Notes: generated from the letters alone by a model not told the origin. Shown: positions 16,801 to 25,865, numbered from the stretch's first letter. The stretch is DNA of 64,000 nucleotides from Caballeronia concitans (GCF_001544615.1 NZ_FCNV02000001.1:1240001-1304000), one strand, 5' to 3'. Translations and numbers: made by a program.

Positions 16801-18604
16801 GACGCTGTACGGGCTGACCGTGTACGCGCGCCGCCGCGTGAGTTTCGGCAAGCAGGACCCGAAATACGCGCGCGAGCTGTTCATCCGCGGCGCGCTCGTC
16901 GAAGGTGAATTCGACACGCGCCTGCCGTTCTTCGCGCACAACCGCAAGCTGGTCGCGGATATCGAGCAGCTGGAGCACAAGTCGCGCCGCCAGGACGTGC
17001 TCGTCGACGACGAACTCATCTACGGCTTCTACGATTCGCTGATTCCCGACGGCATCTGGACGGGCGCGGCGTTCGACCGCTGGTATCGCGACGAGCAGAA
17101 GAAAGAGGGCAACGAGAAGCTTCTCTTTCTCTCGCGCGACGACCTGATGCGCCACGAAGCCGCCGGCGTCACGACCGATCTCTTCCCGAAGCGCATGACG
17201 ATGTCCGGCATCGAAATGACGCTGTCGTATCACTTCGAGCCGGGCGCGCCGCGCGATGGCGTCACGCTCACGGTGCCGCTGTACGGGCTGAATCAGATCG
17301 ATGCGCGCCGCGTCGAATGGCTCGTGCCGGGCATGATCAAGGAAAAGACGCAACTGCTGCTGAAGTCGCTCCCGCAGAAGCTGCGCCGCCATGTCGTGCC
17401 GCTGCCGGAATACGCGGCGGGCTTCGCGGAACGTCATTCGGGGCCGAAGTTCGGCGCAGGCGGACTGGTCGATGCGCTCATCGCCGATATTCGCGAGGAA
17501 ACGCAGATCGCCGTGAAAAGCGCGGATTTCAAGCTCGAAACGCTGCCCGCGCATCTTTTCATGAACTTCAAGGTGATCGACGAGCACGGCCGCCAGCTCG
17601 CGATGGGCCGCAATCTCGCGCAGTTGCGCGCGGAACTCGGTGGGCAGGCGCAGCAGCAGTTCCAGAAACTGACCTCGGCCGCGGCGTTCGATGCACTGTC
17701 CGGCGAATCGGAATCGGCGCCGCTGGCGGCGCAAGCTGGCGAGGGCACCGCGCTCTACGAAAACTTAACGACGTGGAATTTCGGCAAGCTGCCCGAACTG
17801 CTGGAGATTCGCCGTCGCGGGCAGACGCTCTTCGGCTATCCCGCGCTCGTGGATCGCCTCACGCATTGCGACGTCGAAGTGTTCGATTCGCCCGAGGAAG
17901 CGGCGCGGATTCATCGCGCGGGCTTGCGGCGGCTTTTCGCGCTGCAGTTGCGCGAGCCGATCCGCTATCTGGAGCGCAATCTGCCGGGCTTGCGCGAAAT
18001 GTCGATGCAATACATGGCGCTCGGCACCGCCGATGAATTGCGCGATCAGATCGTCGAGACGGCGCTGGATCGCGCGTGCCTGCAAGACCCGCTGCCCGAC
18101 GACGACGCAAGTTTCCACGCGCGCCGCGACGCGGCCAAGGGCCGGCTCACGCTGCTTGCGCAGGAAATCGCGCGGCTCGTGGGGACGATCCTCGCGGAAT
18201 ACGCGGCATTGACGAAAAAGCTCGCGCAGGCGAAGCCGTTTCCCGCCGCGTACGCCGACATGCAGGCGCAATTGAACGCGCTCATCGGCAAGCGTTTCGT
18301 GATCGACACGCCGTACGCGCAGCTCGCGCATTTCCCGCGCTATCTGAAGGGCATCGGGCTGCGCATCGACAAGCTGAAAGCCGATCCGTCCCGCGATGCG
18401 CGTCTCTCGGCCGATTTTCTGCCGCTCGCGCAGAACTATCTGCGGGCGATGTCGCAGCGCGGCGGTGTCGCGGATGCACGGCTCGCCGAATATCGATGGC
18501 TGCTCGAGGAACTGCGCGTGTCGCTATTCGCGCAGGAATTGCGCACGCCGATGCCGGTTTCGGTCAAGCGGCTTCACAAGGTCTGGGATTCGCTGCAGCG
18601 GTAG
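13880..18604 (+). CDS. hrpA: ATP-dependent RNA helicase HrpA with long disordered N-terminal extension
   Basis: 1574 residues. DEAH-box helicase: Walker A GETGSGKTT at about 333-341, DEAH at 434-437, then SATIDAERF, and motif VI QRAGRCGR. The C-terminal HrpA-specific region (DUF3418) follows. E. coli HrpA is about 1300 residues and starts close to the helicase; here roughly 300 residues precede it. Residues 60-295 are Arg/Ser/Asp/Gln-rich and contain degenerate repeats of the type APNRDTRS or SNRDTRS (about 139, 187, 228, 281). This looks intrinsically disordered and RNA-binding. HrpA acts in RNA processing and rescue of stalled ribosomes. Confidence 0.93.
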   Translation: MPNVFKRPAQPGKPQSADKALDTQEQLKKLRENLLREAKSGAEEEGLSKKELAARRFAGAGDAQKQPATSSVRDAGGSKSSMRSQDAVGSKAVVIPGETSGRAQSHESRGKSSVQNRDSRTDRNASQAKDSSQRSAEVSNRDTRSQPTQAADAPRTQANVDRKQEAPQRRDRSQRTANSAQETSRAPNRDKQSSDARRTEASVDRNDKADRSPRAPRPDAAAQQTARAPNRDTRSAQAHSSEARRSKPENDRSERAERVAVPGQRRQPRTDDSTPERARASNRDAPARRPREPRVVTPNPIPPISFPEALPVSGRREEIARAIDANQVVIVSGETGSGKTTQLPKICLALGRGLGAGGSGLIGHTQPRRIAASATGRRIAEELGTPFGEVVGYKVRFTDNLAPGASVKLMTDGILLAETQTDPLLNAYDTIIIDEAHERSLNIDFLLGYLKEILPKRPDLKLIVTSATIDAERFARHFGSDEKPAPVIEVSGRLYPVEVRYRPIEEESEAVKNAQGTAQKRNDRKTDRDLMEGIVDAVDELCRVGPGDVLVFLPGEREIRDAAEALRKHHPPHTEILPLFARLSAQEQERVFRPSNARRIVLATNVAETSLTVPGIRYVVDTGMARVKRYSYRNKVEQLQIEPVSQAAANQRAGRCGRVADGVCIRLYDEADFQARPRFTDPEILRSSLAAVILRMKSLHLTAIETFPFIEPPPGRAIADGYQLLNELGAVDDDNALTPLGRELARLPLDPRVGRMILAARDHHALTEVLVIASALSVQDPRDRPIEAQEQADQAHRQFVDERSEFLQWTRIWKWFEEAVAHKKSNKQLADACRANFLSHLRLREWRDVHSQLLTVVREQGWRLNESEATFEQIHLSLLTGLLGNIGLKADDEPHYLGARGIKFHLWPGSALLKKAGRWVMAGELVETSRLYARTIAKIEPEWLETVGGHLLRKSLSDAHWEKKAAQVVAYERATLYGLTVYARRRVSFGKQDPKYARELFIRGALVEGEFDTRLPFFAHNRKLVADIEQLEHKSRRQDVLVDDELIYGFYDSLIPDGIWTGAAFDRWYRDEQKKEGNEKLLFLSRDDLMRHEAAGVTTDLFPKRMTMSGIEMTLSYHFEPGAPRDGVTLTVPLYGLNQIDARRVEWLVPGMIKEKTQLLLKSLPQKLRRHVVPLPEYAAGFAERHSGPKFGAGGLVDALIADIREETQIAVKSADFKLETLPAHLFMNFKVIDEHGRQLAMGRNLAQLRAELGGQAQQQFQKLTSAAAFDALSGESESAPLAAQAGEGTALYENLTTWNFGKLPELLEIRRRGQTLFGYPALVDRLTHCDVEVFDSPEEAARIHRAGLRRLFALQLREPIRYLERNLPGLREMSMQYMALGTADELRDQIVETALDRACLQDPLPDDDASFHARRDAAKGRLTLLAQEIARLVGTILAEYAALTKKLAQAKPFPAAYADMQAQLNALIGKRFVIDTPYAQLAHFPRYLKGIGLRIDKLKADPSRDARLSADFLPLAQNYLRAMSQRGGVADARLAEYRWLLEELRVSLFAQELRTPMPVSVKRLHKVWDSLQR

Positions 18605-18629
18605 CCCCGCGCGCCGGATGTGCCAAAGC

Positions 18630-18651
18630 GCCGCGGAAAGCGGCATTTCTT
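18630..18651 (+). terminator. Weak hairpin after hrpA
   Basis: GCCGC (18630-18634) pairs with GCGGC (18640-18644), loop GGAAA, followed by ATTTCTT. A short stem with a broken T tail; a possible but weak terminator. Confidence 0.35.
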
Positions 18652-18750
18652 GCGCCGGCGCATCCTATCGCGCAAAAAGAGCCGCAGAGTCAACGTGTTG
18701 CAGCATGCAAACGTTCTACAATGACGCCTGCTTTCCGACGTGAACAATTC

Positions 18751-19773
18751 ATGCGCTCCAATTTCTTCTCCGGCCGCCTGCGCGCGGCCGCCGCGCGCGC
18801 CACGCGTCTCGTGGTTCCCGTGACCGCAGCGCTCGCCGCCACCGCGGCTTTCGCCAACAACGTCATCGTGCTCAATTCGGCGGAAGCCACGCTGAGCCTG
18901 ATCGACGAAAACACGCATCAGGTCGTCGGCACCGTGCCGACGGGCAAGGAGCCGCATCACCTGATGCCGACGCCCGACAACTCGTCGCTGATCGTGGCGA
19001 ATTCGGTGTCGAATAATCTGATGTTCGTCGATCCGAAAACCGGCGGCTTGCAGCGCTGGGTGCAGGACATCGAGGACCCGTATCAGATCGGCTTTTCGCC
19101 CGACCGCAAGTGGTTCGTCTCGACCGGGCTGCGGCTCGATCGCCTGGACATTTATCACTTCGACGGCAAGGCGCTGACGCTCGCCAAGCGCCTGCCGCTC
19201 GCGACCATGCCGAGCCACATCGCGTTCACGAACGACAGCAAGACGGCGTTCATTTCGCTGCAGGTGTCGGGCGAAATCGCGGCGATCGATCTGCCGACGC
19301 AGACGGTGAAATGGAAGATGAAGGTCGGTCCGGTGCCGGCCGGCGTCTGGCTCACGCCGGGCGACAAGAATCTGCTCGTCGGCATGACGGGCGCGGATTA
19401 CGTGGCGGTGGTGGATCTCGCGACGCAGAAGGTCATCAAGACCATCCCGACCGGCAAGGGCGCGCACAACTTCCGTTCGCTCGTGGATGGCAGGCACGTG
19501 CTGATTTCGAATCGCGTGGCGAACACCATCAGCATTATCGACGAAGAGACGCTCACGAACGTCGGCAACATCACTGGTCTCTTGCCCGGACCGGATGACA
19601 TGGAACTTTCCGCCGACAAGAAGTATCTCTGGGTGACGTTCCGCTTCGCGAAGCATGTCGGCGTGATCGACCTTGCAAACCGCAAGCTGATCGAGACCAT
19701 CAAGGTCGGACGTTCGCCGCACGGCATCTACTTCTACAACCGCGCGCCGGTGACCGCGCCGAACGGCGCCTGA
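18751..19773 (+). CDS. Exported YVTN-type beta-propeller protein
   Basis: 340 residues. A signal peptide (about 1-33, ending AALAATAAFA) exports it. The rest is a seven-bladed propeller of about 40-residue repeats with the recurrent pattern ...NTISIIDEETL..., VAVVDLATQKVIKTIPTGKG and VGVIDLANRKLIETIKVGRSPHG. Such proteins are periplasmic or surface scaffolds; no catalytic motif is seen. An in-frame ATG at 18721 would add ten residues before the signal; 18751 gives a cleaner signal peptide. The partner is not evident from neighbours. Confidence 0.85.
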   Translation: MRSNFFSGRLRAAAARATRLVVPVTAALAATAAFANNVIVLNSAEATLSLIDENTHQVVGTVPTGKEPHHLMPTPDNSSLIVANSVSNNLMFVDPKTGGLQRWVQDIEDPYQIGFSPDRKWFVSTGLRLDRLDIYHFDGKALTLAKRLPLATMPSHIAFTNDSKTAFISLQVSGEIAAIDLPTQTVKWKMKVGPVPAGVWLTPGDKNLLVGMTGADYVAVVDLATQKVIKTIPTGKGAHNFRSLVDGRHVLISNRVANTISIIDEETLTNVGNITGLLPGPDDMELSADKKYLWVTFRFAKHVGVIDLANRKLIETIKVGRSPHGIYFYNRAPVTAPNGA

Positions 19774-19815
19774 CGCGTCGCGGCGAAGGCGGCGGCGACG
19801 GCGAATGGATAGGGC

Positions 19816-19839
19816 ACAGGGCGCTCGGGGGCGCCCTGT
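19816..19839. other. Perfect inverted repeat after the propeller gene
   Basis: ACAGGGCGC (19816-19824) and GCGCCCTGT (19831-19839), loop TCGGGG. No T tract follows, so it is a possible Rho-independent-like or mRNA-end hairpin rather than a standard terminator. Confidence 0.5.
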
Positions 19840-19907
19840 ACTACGATTGAGCCAAGGGCTGCAGTTTCGACGATTCACCCGGCCCCGTTTCTGTTCCACG
19901 GAGCACC

Positions 19908-20924
19908 ATGTTTCAGTTCATTCTTTCGTCTCTCGACAGTTTCGTCTCCGCGCTGCAGACCACGCTTTACGTGGATGTGGTGCAGCCGCTGCTGTTCAAG
20001 CTCGGCATGATGGACTACGACGAGGACACTTACGACGCGCTGTACTGGGTGATCGTCGGCGTGCTTGAAGTGTTGGCGATGTACGCCGTCCTGCGTCCGC
20101 TCGAAGCCTTTCGGCCCGCCGAAACGTGGACGGATCGCAAGGGCGTGCGCGTGGACGTGCTGTACACGTGGATCGTCAAGCTCGGCATCCTGAACCTGTT
20201 CTTCTTCTTCACGTTCCAGCCGCTCTTCGATTCGCTGCAAAGCTGGCTGCGCATTCACAACGTGCCGACGCTGGAAATCGACAATCTCTGGCCCGGCGTC
20301 ACCACGCAGCCGCTCGTCACGTTCGTCATCTACCTCGTGCTGCTGGATCTGGCGGGGTACTGGTATCACCGGCTGGAGCATCGCTTCGGCATCTGGTGGG
20401 AACTGCACGCGGTGCATCACAGCCAGCAGAAGATGTCGCTCTGGTCCGACGACCGCAACCATCTGCTCGACGACATTCTGCAGGCCGGCTTTTTCGCGAC
20501 GGTCGCGCTCGTGATCGGCGTGGAGCCGTCGCAGTTCGTCGTGCTCGTGGCGATCACCAATCTGATGCAAAGCGTGCAGCACGCGAACATTCGCCTGCAT
20601 TTCGGATGGCTCGGCGACCGGCTGATCGTGAGCCCGGCGTTTCATCGCCGGCATCACGCGATCGGCTACGGCCACGAAGGCACCGCGTACGGCTGCAACT
20701 TCGGCGTGCTGTTTTCGTTCTGGGACATCCTGTTCCGCTCGGCCTCGTTCGACCGCACTGTCGAGCCGACCGGCATCCGCGACCAGCTCGGCGCACCGGG
20801 CGTCGCGCCGGTCCACTACGGCGACGGCTTCATCGAACAGCACTGGCTGGCGTTCAAGCGCATCGGCGCGCGCCTCACAGCGCGTCGGGCCGCCGCTTCC
20901 GACAAGCGTTCCGCTGCGCTCTGA
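19908..20924 (+). CDS. Sterol desaturase/fatty-acid hydroxylase family membrane enzyme
   Basis: 338 residues, integral membrane protein. Histidine clusters for a di-iron centre are present: WYHRLEHRF (H-x3-H), ELHAVHHSQ (H-x2-HH), and SPAFHRRHHAIG (H-x2-HH), plus NHLLDD. The family hydroxylates or desaturates lipids using O2; bacterial members act on membrane lipids, hopanoids or ornithine lipids, and the substrate here is unknown. Start ATG 19908 is the first good one. No lipid gene adjoins it. Confidence 0.85.
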   Translation: MFQFILSSLDSFVSALQTTLYVDVVQPLLFKLGMMDYDEDTYDALYWVIVGVLEVLAMYAVLRPLEAFRPAETWTDRKGVRVDVLYTWIVKLGILNLFFFFTFQPLFDSLQSWLRIHNVPTLEIDNLWPGVTTQPLVTFVIYLVLLDLAGYWYHRLEHRFGIWWELHAVHHSQQKMSLWSDDRNHLLDDILQAGFFATVALVIGVEPSQFVVLVAITNLMQSVQHANIRLHFGWLGDRLIVSPAFHRRHHAIGYGHEGTAYGCNFGVLFSFWDILFRSASFDRTVEPTGIRDQLGAPGVAPVHYGDGFIEQHWLAFKRIGARLTARRAAASDKRSAAL

Positions 20925-21014
20925 CGTCCACATTTTCCGCACTTCCGCACCTGCCAGCGCGCATCCCGCGCGCTGGTTTATCCTGTCGTTTCCTCTCTTT
21001 TCGACGAATCACGC

Positions 21015-21872
21015 ATGAATGATTTGCTGCGTTCGTTCGTGCGCGCGCTTGCGAACGTGTTTCACCCGCGCATGCTGTGGCTCACGCTGATGCCGTTCGG
21101 CGTCGCCACCATCGTGTGGGGCGCAATCCTCTGGTATTTCTGGCAGACGCTTACCGGAACGGCCAACGGCTTGCTCGACGGCTGGGCGCTGACGTCGACG
21201 ATGTATCGCCTGTTCGATGCCGTCGGGTTCTCGTCGCTGCATGCGGTCATCGCGCCGTTTCTCGTTGTCATCGTGACAATTCCGCTGATCGTCGTGACCG
21301 TCCTGCTGCTGATCGCCACGCTCTCGATGCCCGGCGTCATCACGCTGCTCACGCGCCGTCCGACGGGGCATTACGCCACGCTCGAAGCGCGGCGCGGCGG
21401 CTCGTGGTACGGCAGCCTCGGGCACTCGGTGGTGACGACGATCGTCTGTCTCGTCGCGCTCGTCGTGACCTTGCCGCTTTGGCTCATTCCGCCGTTTTTC
21501 GCGCTGATTCCGCCGCTTCTGTGGGGCTGGCTCACGTATCGCGTGATGACTTATGACGCGCTTGCGCTGCACGCGAGCGCGGACGAGCGGCGCGCGATCG
21601 TGCGCGATTCGCGGTGGCCGCTGCTCGCCATCGGCATCGTGAGCGGCCTGCTCAGTTCCGTTCCGACGATGCTCTGGGCGTGGTCGGTCTGGCTGTTGCC
21701 GCTATTTCCCGTCGTCGCCGCCGTGACGATCTGGGCGTACGCGTTCATCCTGGTCTTTTCCGCGCTGTGGTTCGCGCATTACTGCCTACACGCGCTCGAG
21801 CGGCTGCGGGCCAACGAGGCGCGTTACGACGCGATCACGGTCGAGACCCGCGACGTATCACTGAAGCAATAA
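21015..21872 (+). CDS. EI24-domain (CysZ-like) membrane protein
   Basis: 285 residues with about six hydrophobic segments. The N-terminal MNDLLRSFVRALANVFHPRM and the central paired helices match the EI24/CysZ superfamily seen in beta-proteobacteria. CysZ itself is a sulfate transporter, but this branch has no demonstrated substrate. It is the first gene of a probable three-gene unit with the CinA-like gene (10-base gap) and cutC. Confidence 0.8.
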   Translation: MNDLLRSFVRALANVFHPRMLWLTLMPFGVATIVWGAILWYFWQTLTGTANGLLDGWALTSTMYRLFDAVGFSSLHAVIAPFLVVIVTIPLIVVTVLLLIATLSMPGVITLLTRRPTGHYATLEARRGGSWYGSLGHSVVTTIVCLVALVVTLPLWLIPPFFALIPPLLWGWLTYRVMTYDALALHASADERRAIVRDSRWPLLAIGIVSGLLSSVPTMLWAWSVWLLPLFPVVAAVTIWAYAFILVFSALWFAHYCLHALERLRANEARYDAITVETRDVSLKQ

Positions 21873-21882
21873 AGGGGCATTC

Positions 21883-22701
21883 ATGGGCATTGGCGTCATC
21901 ATCATCGGCGACGAAATCTTGTCCGGGCGGCGCACGGACAAGCATCTGCCGAAAATCATCGAATTGCTGGGCGCGCGCGGTTTGTCGCTCGACTGGGCTG
22001 AATACGTCGGCGACGATCCCGCGCGCATCACCGCGACGCTCGCGCGCACGTTCGCATCGGGCGATGTCGTGTTTTCGACCGGCGGCATCGGCGCGACGCC
22101 CGACGACCACACGCGCCAGTGCGCGGCGAAGGCGCTCGGCGTGCCGCTCGAACTGCATCCGGAGGCGGCGGAACTGATCCGCGCGCGTATCCGCGATACG
22201 GCCGAGCAGGCCGGCAAGCCCGTCGATCTGGAATCGCCTGAGAATCTACATCGGCTGAACATGGGCACGTTTCCGAAGGGTGCCGAGATCATTCCGAACA
22301 GCTACAACAAGATTCCGGGCTTTTCGGTCGGCGATCATCACTTCGTGCCGGGCTTTCCGGTGATGGCGTGGCCGATGATCGAGTGGGTGCTGGACACCAG
22401 GTACGCGCATCTGCATCACGCGACGCCTTACGTCGAACGTTCGCTGCTGGTGTTCGGGCTGCCGGAATCGCGCATCACGCCGCTGATGGTCGCGATCGAG
22501 CGCGGTTTTGAAGGCGTGCGCGCGTTCAGCCTGCCGAGCGTCGGCGATGCGGCCCGCGGCGCGCTCTATGCCCGCGCGCATATCGACCTGGGCGTGAAGG
22601 GCGATCCGGTGCACGCGAACGCCGCGTTCGACGTTCTGCGCGATGGCGTGATCGCGCTCGGCGGCGAAGTCGTCGAAGTGCCGGCGGAGGACGCGCAATG
22701 A
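21883..22701 (+). CDS. CinA-like MoaB/Mog-domain protein (no amidase domain)
   Basis: 272 residues. The MoCF-binding (MoaB/Mog) fold spans about 1-170: GVIIIGDEILSG, FSTGGIGATPDD and NLHRLNMGTFPKGAE. Full CinA proteins also carry a C-terminal nicotinamide-nucleotide amidase domain; that part is missing, as in the stand-alone 'competence/damage-inducible protein A' group. Its substrate is unclear. AAGGGG six bases upstream supports ATG 21883. Its stop overlaps the cutC start by four bases. Confidence 0.85.
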   Translation: MGIGVIIIGDEILSGRRTDKHLPKIIELLGARGLSLDWAEYVGDDPARITATLARTFASGDVVFSTGGIGATPDDHTRQCAAKALGVPLELHPEAAELIRARIRDTAEQAGKPVDLESPENLHRLNMGTFPKGAEIIPNSYNKIPGFSVGDHHFVPGFPVMAWPMIEWVLDTRYAHLHHATPYVERSLLVFGLPESRITPLMVAIERGFEGVRAFSLPSVGDAARGALYARAHIDLGVKGDPVHANAAFDVLRDGVIALGGEVVEVPAEDAQ

Positions 22702-23393
22702 CCCTGCTGGAAGTCATCGCACTGACGGCGGCCGACGCGCGCGCCGCCGAGCGCGGCGGGGCGAACCGCATCGAACTCGTCACGGCGATGGGCGAGGGCG
22801 GTCTGACGCCGAGCATCGGGCTCATCGAATCCGTCGCGGAAGCGGTGCGGATTCCGGTGAACGTGATCGTGCGGCCCCACAGCCGCTCGTTCGTCTACGA
22901 CGCCGACGACTATGCGGTCATGCTGCGCGACGTCCGCGCGATTGCGAAGACGGGCGCGAACGGGATCGTCGTGGGCATGCTGACGCCGAACGGCGATATC
23001 GATACCGACGGGCTGTCGCGCGTCATCGAAGCCACCGATGGCCTGCAGGTCACGTTTCACCGCGCATTCGACGAGGCGCGCGACCTGCACGCCGCGTTCG
23101 ACACGCTGCTTAAGTTCGAAGCCGTGACGAACGTGTTGACGTCGGGCGGCAAATCGTCGGTGCTCGATGCGGCGGATACGGTGCGAACGCTCGCCGGACG
23201 CGCGGCGGGGACGCGTTGTACCGTGCTCGCGGGCGCGGGCTTCACGGTCGATGCCGTCGCGCCGTTCGTCGCGGCGACAGGCGTGCGCGCGGTGCATTTC
23301 GGGTCCGGCGTGCGCGTGGATGGCAAGTCGCTCGCGCCGGTCGATGAAGAACGCGTTCGGCGCGTGCGCCGCCTTTTGAACGAGGCCGATTGA
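22698..23393 (+). CDS. cutC: CutC family protein
   Basis: 231 residues, a TIM-barrel with the family signature AAERGGANRIELV near residue 20 and VIVRPHSRSFVY near 60. CutC was first linked to copper tolerance in E. coli, but that role has been disputed; the enzyme's true reaction is unknown. ATGA overlap with the CinA-like gene and GGAGG seven bases before the ATG indicate translational coupling. Confidence 0.9.
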   Translation: MTLLEVIALTAADARAAERGGANRIELVTAMGEGGLTPSIGLIESVAEAVRIPVNVIVRPHSRSFVYDADDYAVMLRDVRAIAKTGANGIVVGMLTPNGDIDTDGLSRVIEATDGLQVTFHRAFDEARDLHAAFDTLLKFEAVTNVLTSGGKSSVLDAADTVRTLAGRAAGTRCTVLAGAGFTVDAVAPFVAATGVRAVHFGSGVRVDGKSLAPVDEERVRRVRRLLNEAD

Positions 23394-23408
23394 GGCATTA
23401 GCGCGGAC

Positions 23409-23873
23409 TCACGCGCCCATCCACGGCAAGCCCCGGAAGCACCATCCTGAGACGGTCTTCCTGTGGCCTTGTCCGTCCTTGTCGCCTTCGAAACCTTCCA
23501 GCAGATCGTAGGCCTTTTTGAAACCTTCCTTCTGTGCCGCGACAGCCGCGAGCTTGGACCGTGCGGCGCTTCGGCACAGGAAGAGAATCGGCGTATCCGG
23601 AGTGGCGATTTGTCGTAATTGTTCGATAAACTCAGCATTCGGCACGGAGCCGGGGTAGCGAATCCATTCTACGTGCGCGTATTGCTCGCCGTTGATGGCC
23701 GGACGGCCGACCCAGTCGAGTTCGGCGCGCGTGCGGACGTCCACGAGGCGCGCGTTCGGTTCGAGTTGCAGCAGTTCGAAGGCTTCGGCGGGCAGCAGCG
23801 CGCCGGCGTAGGAGAGGTGGTTTTCGGCGGCCCGGCGGGTTGCCTTGTCGTACAGTTGTTCGAGCGTGCTCAT
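23409..23873 (-). CDS. Single-domain rhodanese-like protein
   Basis: 154 residues. A rhodanese fold with RLVDVRTRAELDWVGR and the active-site loop FLCRSAARS, where Cys is the sulfur carrier. The loop CRSAARS is typical of rhodaneses that transfer sulfane sulfur. ATG 23873 (MSTLEQLYD) is preferred to 23906 because GGAG lies nine bases ahead. It converges with cutC (15-base gap), and its upstream side is the glnA control region. Confidence 0.87.
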   Translation of the reverse strand: MSTLEQLYDKATRRAAENHLSYAGALLPAEAFELLQLEPNARLVDVRTRAELDWVGRPAINGEQYAHVEWIRYPGSVPNAEFIEQLRQIATPDTPILFLCRSAARSKLAAVAAQKEGFKKAYDLLEGFEGDKDGQGHRKTVSGWCFRGLPWMGA

Positions 23874-23957
23874 GGTTGATGTCTCCGCGAGGCAGAAATA
23901 ATTCATTCTAGCTTGGCGGAAGACGGCGCAAACCTAGGCCGAATGGCTAACGCGCAG

Positions 23958-23972
23958 GCTCCAAATTGGTGC
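23958..23972 (+). promoter_or_regulatory. NtrC binding site 1 upstream of glnA
   Basis: GCTCCAAATTGGTGC matches the NtrC consensus GCACCA-N3-TGGTGC at all but one informative base. It lies about 180 bases before the sigma-54 element, a normal enhancer position. Confidence 0.75.
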
Positions 23973-24027
23973 GAAGCGCGCCCGACGCACGCGAATGGTG
24001 CGCTCAAAGGGAGGGGCTAGCGGGGAC

Positions 24028-24042
24028 GCACTATTTCGGTGC
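24028..24042 (+). promoter_or_regulatory. NtrC binding site 2 upstream of glnA
   Basis: GCACTATTTCGGTGC matches GCACCA-N3-TGGTGC with two mismatches. Its centre is 70 bp from that of site 1 and about 110 bp from the sigma-54 -24 box. Confidence 0.7.
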
Positions 24043-24123
24043 GAGCGACGTGGGCGATCTGTCACCCGCGCCGATCGAACCGCGCACGATGCAGCAAAAA
24101 AATGCACGCTGCTTCAAGCGCTT

Positions 24124-24142
24124 AGCGCAAAGTTGTTGCGCT
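24124..24142. repeat. Perfect inverted repeat abutting the glnA sigma-54 promoter
   Basis: AGCGCAA (24124-24130) and TTGCGCT (24136-24142) around AGTTG. It touches the -24 element, so it could be a further, low-affinity activator site or a site where a second factor would block the promoter. Confidence 0.6.
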
Positions 24143-24158
24143 TGGCACGGAAGCTGCT
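24143..24158 (+). promoter_or_regulatory. Sigma-54 promoter of glnA
   Basis: TTGGCACGGAAGCTGCTT starting at 24143 carries the invariant GG (-24) and GC (-12) with correct spacing (TGGCAC-N5-CTGCT against TGGCAC-N5-TTGCA). It lies about 85 bases before the glnA ATG, below two NtrC-like sites. Confidence 0.85.
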
Positions 24159-24243
24159 TTTTGATCCTCGATTGAAACGGAAGTGCAGAATTGGTCGAGG
24201 CGGCGGAGCGATTCGCCGACTTTTGTTAATCAGGAGATAGGTA

Positions 24244-25659
24244 ATGAGTAAATCCGTGGCCGACGTCATGCAACTCGTCAAGGACGAGGACGTCAAGTTT
24301 GTCGATTTCCGCTTCACCGACACGCGCGGCAAAGAACAACACGTTTCCGTGCCGGTATCGGCATTCGACGATGACAAATTTGAAAGCGGCCACGCTTTCG
24401 ACGGCTCGTCCATCGCCGGCTGGAAGGGCATCGAAGCGTCGGACATGCTGCTCGTCCCGGACGCGGACACCGCCTTCATCGACCCGTTCTACGAAGAATC
24501 GACCCTCGTGCTGACCTGCGACGTGGTCGAGCCCGCCGACGGCAAGGGCTACGAGCGCGATCCGCGTTCGCTCGCGAAGCGCGCGGAAGCCTATCTCAAG
24601 AGCTCGGGCCTCGGCGACACCGCGTTCTTCGGTCCGGAACCCGAGTTCTTCATTTTCGACTCGGTGCAGTGGAACACGGATCAGTCGGGCACGTTCGTGA
24701 AGATCGGTTCGGAAGAAGCGCCGTGGTCGTCGGCGAAGGAATTCGAAGGCGGCAACACCGGCCACCGTCCGGGCACGAAGGGCGGCTACTTCCCGGTCGC
24801 GCCGGTCGACACGTTCCAGGACATCCGCTCGGAAATGTGTCTGCTGCTCGAACAGATCGGCATTCCGGTCGAAGTGCACCACCACGAAGTGGCGGGCCAG
24901 GGCCAGAACGAAATCGGCACCAAGTTCTCGACGCTCGTTCAGCGCGCGGACTGGCTGCAGCAGATGAAGTACATCATCCACAACGTGGCGCACACGTACG
25001 GCAAGACGGCGACGTTCATGCCGAAGCCGATCGTCGGCGATAACGGCTCGGGCATGCACGTTCACCAGTCGATCTGGAAGGACGGTCAGAACCTGTTCGC
25101 GGGCAACGGTTACGCTGGTCTGTCGGAATTCGCGCTGTTCTATATCGGCGGGATCATCAAGCATGCGCGCGCGCTGAACGCGATCACGAACCCGGGTACG
25201 AACTCGTACAAGCGCCTCGTGCCGCACTTCGAAGCGCCGGTCAAGCTGGCTTACTCGGCTCGCAACCGTTCGGCATCGATCCGCATTCCGCACGTCTCCA
25301 ACCCGAAGGGCCGCCGTATCGAAACGCGCTTCCCGGATCCGCTGGCGAACCCGTACCTGTGCTTCTCCGCGCTGATGATGGCGGGTCTCGACGGCGTGCA
25401 GAACAAGGTTCACCCGGGCGAAGCCGCGGACAAGAATCTGTACGACCTGCCGCCGGAAGAAGACAAGAAGATCCCGACCGTGTGCGCCGGCCTCGACCAG
25501 GCGCTGGACGCACTCGACGCGGATCGCGAGTTCCTGACGCGCGGCGGCGTGTTCACGGATTCGATGCTCGACGCATACATCGAACTGAAGACCAACGAGC
25601 TGCAGCGTTATCGTCAGGCGGTGCATCCGATCGAGTTCGAGATGTACTACTCGCTGTAA
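24244..25659 (+). CDS. glnA: Glutamine synthetase, type I
   Basis: 471 residues; condenses ammonia and glutamate with ATP, the main entry of ammonia into metabolism. Family signatures: [16 protein letters not shown] near 55, [11 protein letters not shown] (metal-ligand Glu), and the ATP-binding region [12 protein letters not shown]400 in NLYDLPPEE is the adenylylation site, so activity is expected to be switched by GlnE. ATG 24244 follows an AGGAG-type site. A sigma-54 promoter lies upstream and a terminator follows, with ntrB-ntrC behind. Confidence 0.98.
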   Translation: MSKSVADVMQLVKDEDVKFVDFRFTDTRGKEQHVSVPVSAFDDDKFESGHAFDGSSIAGWKGIEASDMLLVPDADTAFIDPFYEESTLVLTCDVVEPADGKGYERDPRSLAKRAEAYLKSSGLGDTAFFGPEPEFFIFDSVQWNTDQSGTFVKIGSEEAPWSSAKEFEGGNTGHRPGTKGGYFPVAPVDTFQDIRSEMCLLLEQIGIPVEVHHHEVAGQGQNEIGTKFSTLVQRADWLQQMKYIIHNVAHTYGKTATFMPKPIVGDNGSGMHVHQSIWKDGQNLFAGNGYAGLSEFALFYIGGIIKHARALNAITNPGTNSYKRLVPHFEAPVKLAYSARNRSASIRIPHVSNPKGRRIETRFPDPLANPYLCFSALMMAGLDGVQNKVHPGEAADKNLYDLPPEEDKKIPTVCAGLDQALDALDADREFLTRGGVFTDSMLDAYIELKTNELQRYRQAVHPIEFEMYYSL

Positions 25660-25726
25660 AGCATGACGGCAGCGCTTCATTCATGGCTGTTCGATGAAGC
25701 GCGCGCCGCGATGTGATGCGACAACG

Positions 25727-25755
25727 AAAAGGGACGGCGCGCCGTCCCTTTTTTT
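25727..25755 (+). terminator. Terminator after glnA
   Basis: Stem GGGACGG (25731-25737) with CCGTCCC (25742-25748) around CGCG, followed by seven Ts. It should separate glnA from ntrBC, though partial read-through is common at such sites. Confidence 0.88.
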
Positions 25756-25865
25756 AATCGCCGTCGCGTCGCTGACGCATGTGACTCATGCGCGTTTGCG
25801 TCACTCAAGTAGAACAAGATCGAGTTTCAAGAAGCGACCTCGCTGGCCAACCCTTTTCCTGCTCG

